From contig JAFRRJ010000032.1 in NCBI GenBank assembly GCA_017428155.1, forward strand, positions 1-43,862: DNA of 43,862 bases, read 5' to 3'. The position numbers and the translations under genes are program-made. Positions 41,104 to 43,862 of this stretch are shown in pieces. Every line of letters starts with the position of its first letter. The first letter of the stretch is position 1. The notes under the pieces were generated by a model. The model was not told where the DNA came from, did no database searches, and saw only the letters and a program-made list of their open reading frames with translations. This DNA is from Clostridiales bacterium (lineage in GTDB: Bacteria > Bacillota > Clostridia > Saccharofermentanales > Saccharofermentanaceae).

Positions 41104-42123
41104 ATGAAGAATGTTAAGTATCAAGTTTTTATAAGTTCGACTTATTCTGATCTTATTGAAGAACGCAGGAAGGCATTAGATATTTTATTGTCTGCTGACT
41201 GTATTCCAGCAGGAATGGAAGCTTTTGTTGCGACAGATAACGAACAATTTGAAGTTATCAAAAAAGTAATTGATTTATGTGATTATTATGTGTTAATTAT
41301 AGGTAAAAGGTATGGTTCTGTTTCGCCTGATACTGGAATGAGTTATACGGAAATGGAATATGAATATGCATTATCAAAAAACATTCCGGTTTTAGTTTTT
41401 GCAATAGATGAAAGTGTTATTTTGTCGGAAGACAAAATCGAGTCAGACCCAGACAATATTGTCAAGCTAAATCATTTTAGAAACAAAGCTATGAAAAATA
41501 GATTGGCTACTGTTTGGAAAACGGATGAAGAATTAATTGGAAGATTAGCTGTATCGATAATGAAGGCTGTTTCAGAGATTAAGAGACCTGGATGGCAAAG
41601 AGCTGTTGATTATGATGAAGCTTCACTTAGACGTGAAATAATGGATTTGCAGACAGAAAAACAGAAATTACTTAATGAGATTCAAGAGAAGCAGACACAA
41701 ATTGACTCTTATTCAAAAAGCAATGATTTAGCATTTGAAGATTATTTAGTTCATTTTGAGTACACCTATTATGATTATGGATCAAATGTTAAGCATTATA
41801 GAAAACAAGATATACTATTAATTGATGTATTTAGAGTCATTTCTGTACAGATGCTAAATGTTATGATTACTGAAAAATCTATTGTAAATGCAATATCTAC
41901 AAATATTTTCAAAACAAATAGAACCGTACATTTTGATGATCCTCAGATTATTAAGATCATTTTGAATCAATTAACAGAACTTGGATTAATATATTCAATA
42001 TGGAGAGATAATAAAAGCGATTTGTTTTGGGGATTAACAGAAAAAGGTATTAGAAAACGCAATGAATTAGTTCTTGTTAAGAATACGCCTAATTCAAATA
42101 AAGATGATGAAAATAATGAATGA
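41104..42123 (+). CDS. DUF4062 (TIR-like) protein with coiled coil and winged helix
   Basis: The 339-residue protein has an N-terminal DUF4062 domain (about 1-110; YQVFISSTYSDLIEERRKA, CDYYVLIIGKRYGS, YTEMEYEYALSKNIPVLVF). It shares the flavodoxin-like topology and glutamate-bearing helix of TIR/STIR domains, so nucleotide hydrolysis or oligomer signalling is possible. A coiled coil follows (about 178-205) and then a C-terminal winged helix (about 240-325; IILNQLTELGLIYSIW, GLTEKGIRKRNEL). The RBS is GAGGTG. The next gene follows in the same direction after 39 bases. Confidence 0.8.
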   Translation: MKNVKYQVFISSTYSDLIEERRKALDILLSADCIPAGMEAFVATDNEQFEVIKKVIDLCDYYVLIIGKRYGSVSPDTGMSYTEMEYEYALSKNIPVLVFAIDESVILSEDKIESDPDNIVKLNHFRNKAMKNRLATVWKTDEELIGRLAVSIMKAVSEIKRPGWQRAVDYDEASLRREIMDLQTEKQKLLNEIQEKQTQIDSYSKSNDLAFEDYLVHFEYTYYDYGSNVKHYRKQDILLIDVFRVISVQMLNVMITEKSIVNAISTNIFKTNRTVHFDDPQIIKIILNQLTELGLIYSIWRDNKSDLFWGLTEKGIRKRNELVLVKNTPNSNKDDENNE

Positions 42124-42162
42124 TTATCAAGTGCTATTTTCAAGAAAACATCGGAGGAGTAT

Positions 42163-42954
42163 ATGCAGTTTGAGAAACATAAATTGGCTAAGCAAATATT
42201 TCATGATATAGATATATCTAATAATAAATATCTTATAATTCATTATTCTTGTCAAAGCTTTTATGGTCGAGAAGATGGAACATCTCCTAGAATCACGTCT
42301 ATAGCAGTACATAATTACACTTCTGGTCAGACAGAGTCTTTTTCGATACATATGACTGCTGAAAAAGATAGAATTGACTTTATAGATATAGAAAACAAAT
42401 ATAATGATTTAGAAAAAAAGATGCTTAAAGAATTTTACACATACGTTCAGGAACATAAGGATTATATATGGATTCATTGGAATATGAGAAATAGTAGTTA
42501 TGGATTTCAAGCAATTGAACATCGTTATTCTGTTCTTGGAGGAAAACCTGTTATTATTCCATATACAAATAGAGTAGATTTATCTCTTCAATTAATTAAT
42601 TATTTTGGAGCAGGATATATAAATAATCCTAGAATGGAAAGTTTAATAAAACTTAATAAGATTTCCTCATTAGATTTTCTTTCTGGAAAAGAAGAAGCCG
42701 ACGCATTTGAAAAAAAAGAATACGTAAAACTTCATAAATCCACACTTCGCAAGGTTTTAATTTTTACAGATATTATTTCTCGAGTAAATAATAATAAACT
42801 TAAAGTAAAATCAAAATGGTATGAAATATATGGATATACACCTCAAGGCATTTTTTATCTATGTTCAGAAACATGGTGGATTCAACTTATTATTACTGTT
42901 GTTTTATTAGTTTTGGGAGCAATATTAGGCGTTGTTTTTGATCGATTATGTTAG
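42163..42954 (+). CDS. uncharacterised protein with C-terminal membrane helix, paired with DUF4062
   Basis: The 263-residue protein has a soluble domain (about 1-225) and one C-terminal membrane helix (about 240-260) with a very short end. I do not recognise the family with certainty. The order of strands and helices in KYLIIHYSCQSFYG, ITSIAVHNYTSGQ, MLKEFYTYVQEHKDYIWIHW and NMRNSSYGFQAIEHRY recalls DnaQ-type exonucleases. However, the usual acidic DxE pair reads SCQ and the later aspartate is missing, so it would be inactive as a nuclease. The RBS GGAGGAG is 5 bases upstream. It may be the membrane effector or sensor of a two-gene system. Confidence 0.65.
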   Translation: MQFEKHKLAKQIFHDIDISNNKYLIIHYSCQSFYGREDGTSPRITSIAVHNYTSGQTESFSIHMTAEKDRIDFIDIENKYNDLEKKMLKEFYTYVQEHKDYIWIHWNMRNSSYGFQAIEHRYSVLGGKPVIIPYTNRVDLSLQLINYFGAGYINNPRMESLIKLNKISSLDFLSGKEEADAFEKKEYVKLHKSTLRKVLIFTDIISRVNNNKLKVKSKWYEIYGYTPQGIFYLCSETWWIQLIITVVLLVLGAILGVVFDRLC

Positions 42955-43039
42955 AAGGACGTAATCATTCTGGTTATATTGTAATAAAGCGCACTTGTGA
43001 ATTGTGTAATAATACGCAAAAGGATATAGGAGATACTGA

Positions 43040-43145
43040 ATCTGCTGCAAATTCCGCTCCGACGGCACGCTGTTTCCGCTAACGGCGGCATAGCAATTCC
43101 GGAGTGAACGGCATGTGTTTCCGCTTCAAACGGCATAGATTTCCA
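43040..43145. repeat. left end of an IS21-family element with repeated binding sites
   Basis: Related units of the form TTCCGCT-N-ACGGCATAG occur at about 43052, 43073, 43097 (diverged) and 43118. IS21-family ends typically carry several such repeats. The outer tip is not certain, and no right end is present in the window. Confidence 0.6.
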
Positions 43146-43201
43146 ACCGTGATATAGTCTTTTCTGTAGCTTATACGCTGCAGAAAGGAGGCATGGAAAC
43201 C

Positions 43202-43862
43202 ATGCAAGATTTCAATACGATAATCGGCGTGATACAAATGCGGCAGAACGATTGCTCCTTCTCCGTCATTCAGAAACGGTATCACATCGGTTCAGGCACA
43301 ACTCAACGGATATTGAATCGATTTGAAGCATCAGGGTTAACCCTTGAAGAACTTCGGTCGGCTGATCCGCATGCAGTCGAAGAACTATTCTACCCACCGG
43401 AGCAAGCTAGAAGAAAGGATATTCCTTTACCAGATTTTCAGTACTACTACGACAGGATCCACGCTAAAGGCAGCAAGATAAACATCGCCTATTGCTGGAT
43501 CGAGTATAAGACTGAACATCCGGATGGATACGAACAATCCCAATTCTACGAGTACTATAACCGCTTCGTTGAGACTCACTATGGTAAGCGGGATGCAACG
43601 ATGGCCGTTGAGAGAGTACCCGGAGAAAAGATGTATATCGACTGGGTCGGAGATCAGCCGTTCTTGCTGCTGGAACCTGATACAGGTGAAGTCCACAAGA
43701 TCCATTTCTTTGCAACAACAATTGGCGTAAGCAGTCTTATTTACGCTGAAGCATTCCTTAACGAGAAACTGTCGAGCTTTGTTGAAGGAACGATCCACGC
43801 AGTTCAGTTTTACGGCGGCATTGCTAAATACTTTGTTCCTGACAATCTTAAGGCAGCCGTTA
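43202..43862 (+). CDS. istA: IS21-family transposase IstA (5' part, cut by window end)
   Basis: 220 codons are visible and remain open at the window edge. The N-terminus has an HTH (FSVIQKRYHIGSGTTQRILN), then linker sequence, and the start of the RNase H-like core. The first catalytic aspartate is in KMYIDWVGDQ and the second in FVPDNLKAAV; the glutamate and istB would lie outside. ATG at 43202 has AGGAGG with a 10-base gap; the in-frame ATG at 43193 lies directly against that site. It is more GC-rich than the defence genes to its left, so it arrived separately. Confidence 0.92.
   Translation, partial: MQDFNTIIGVIQMRQNDCSFSVIQKRYHIGSGTTQRILNRFEASGLTLEELRSADPHAVEELFYPPEQARRKDIPLPDFQYYYDRIHAKGSKINIAYCWIEYKTEHPDGYEQSQFYEYYNRFVETHYGKRDATMAVERVPGEKMYIDWVGDQPFLLLEPDTGEVHKIHFFATTIGVSSLIYAEAFLNEKLSSFVEGTIHAVQFYGGIAKYFVPDNLKAAV

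Noticed and set aside
43193..43201. istA start at ATG 43193
   Set aside because: AGGAGG ends one base before it, too close for normal initiation; the in-frame ATG at 43202 has a 10-base gap.

Overview
The window looks like a chromosomal segment of a Gram-positive gut or rumen bacterium of the class Clostridia. A Lachnospiraceae or Saccharofermentans-like organism is my guess from gene content. The signs are a YesM/YesN two-component system, Firmicute-style lipoproteins and Shine-Dalgarno sites, an AGCS symporter, an RsbW-type kinase, and Tn916-type integration genes. No rRNA, tRNA or CRISPR array was seen. All calls come from reading the sequence; no database search was possible.

Positions 1-30549 look like ordinary chromosome. 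First come intergenic 61-bp tandem hairpin repeats and a family 2 glycosyltransferase. Next is a macro-domain / VWA / DUF2130 group. A large sugar-sensing and uptake locus follows (5476-16385): membrane-anchored sugar-binding protein, YesM-like kinase, YesN-like regulator, XylF-like lipoprotein, then a ChvE-like binding protein, a double-domain ATPase and two permeases. After that come an AGCS symporter, an RsbW-like kinase, and a MoxR-DUF58-VWA-VWA-TPR operon ending in a membrane lipase. The left part closes with an Rrf2 regulator, a type-B carboxylesterase, a DUF1294-metallophosphoesterase fusion, two paralogous lipoproteins and a low-molecular-weight protein tyrosine phosphatase (ptp).

Positions 30520 to at least 36740 hold two related integrative elements in tandem at the 5' end of ptp. 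Element A (about 30520-34575) has an intact Tn916-type integrase, an excisionase, a MATE efflux gene and near-identical direct repeats of about 42 bp at its ends. These repeats overlap the first codons of ptp. Element B starts at the second repeat and carries mobC, a relaxase truncated by deletion, and the last 86 codons of a second integrase. Both share a nearly identical region of about 274 bp with two hairpins next to mobC, a plausible origin of transfer. A third, inverted and diverged copy near A's right end keeps both hairpins by paired base changes. A has this site but no relaxase, so it may be a satellite moved in trans.

Positions 36741-43862 are clearly more AT-rich and look like a defence island, possibly cargo of B. 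They hold an XRE-family regulator, an AbiTii-like protein, an AlbA_2/Schlafen ATPase-like protein behind a promoter whose -10 box lies inside a perfect operator palindrome, and a two-gene unit of a DUF4062 (TIR-like) protein plus an unrecognised protein with a C-terminal membrane helix. The window ends inside an IS21-family istA. The most promising undescribed candidates are the DUF4062/membrane-protein pair and the ptp-targeting tandem elements with their shared hairpin locus.
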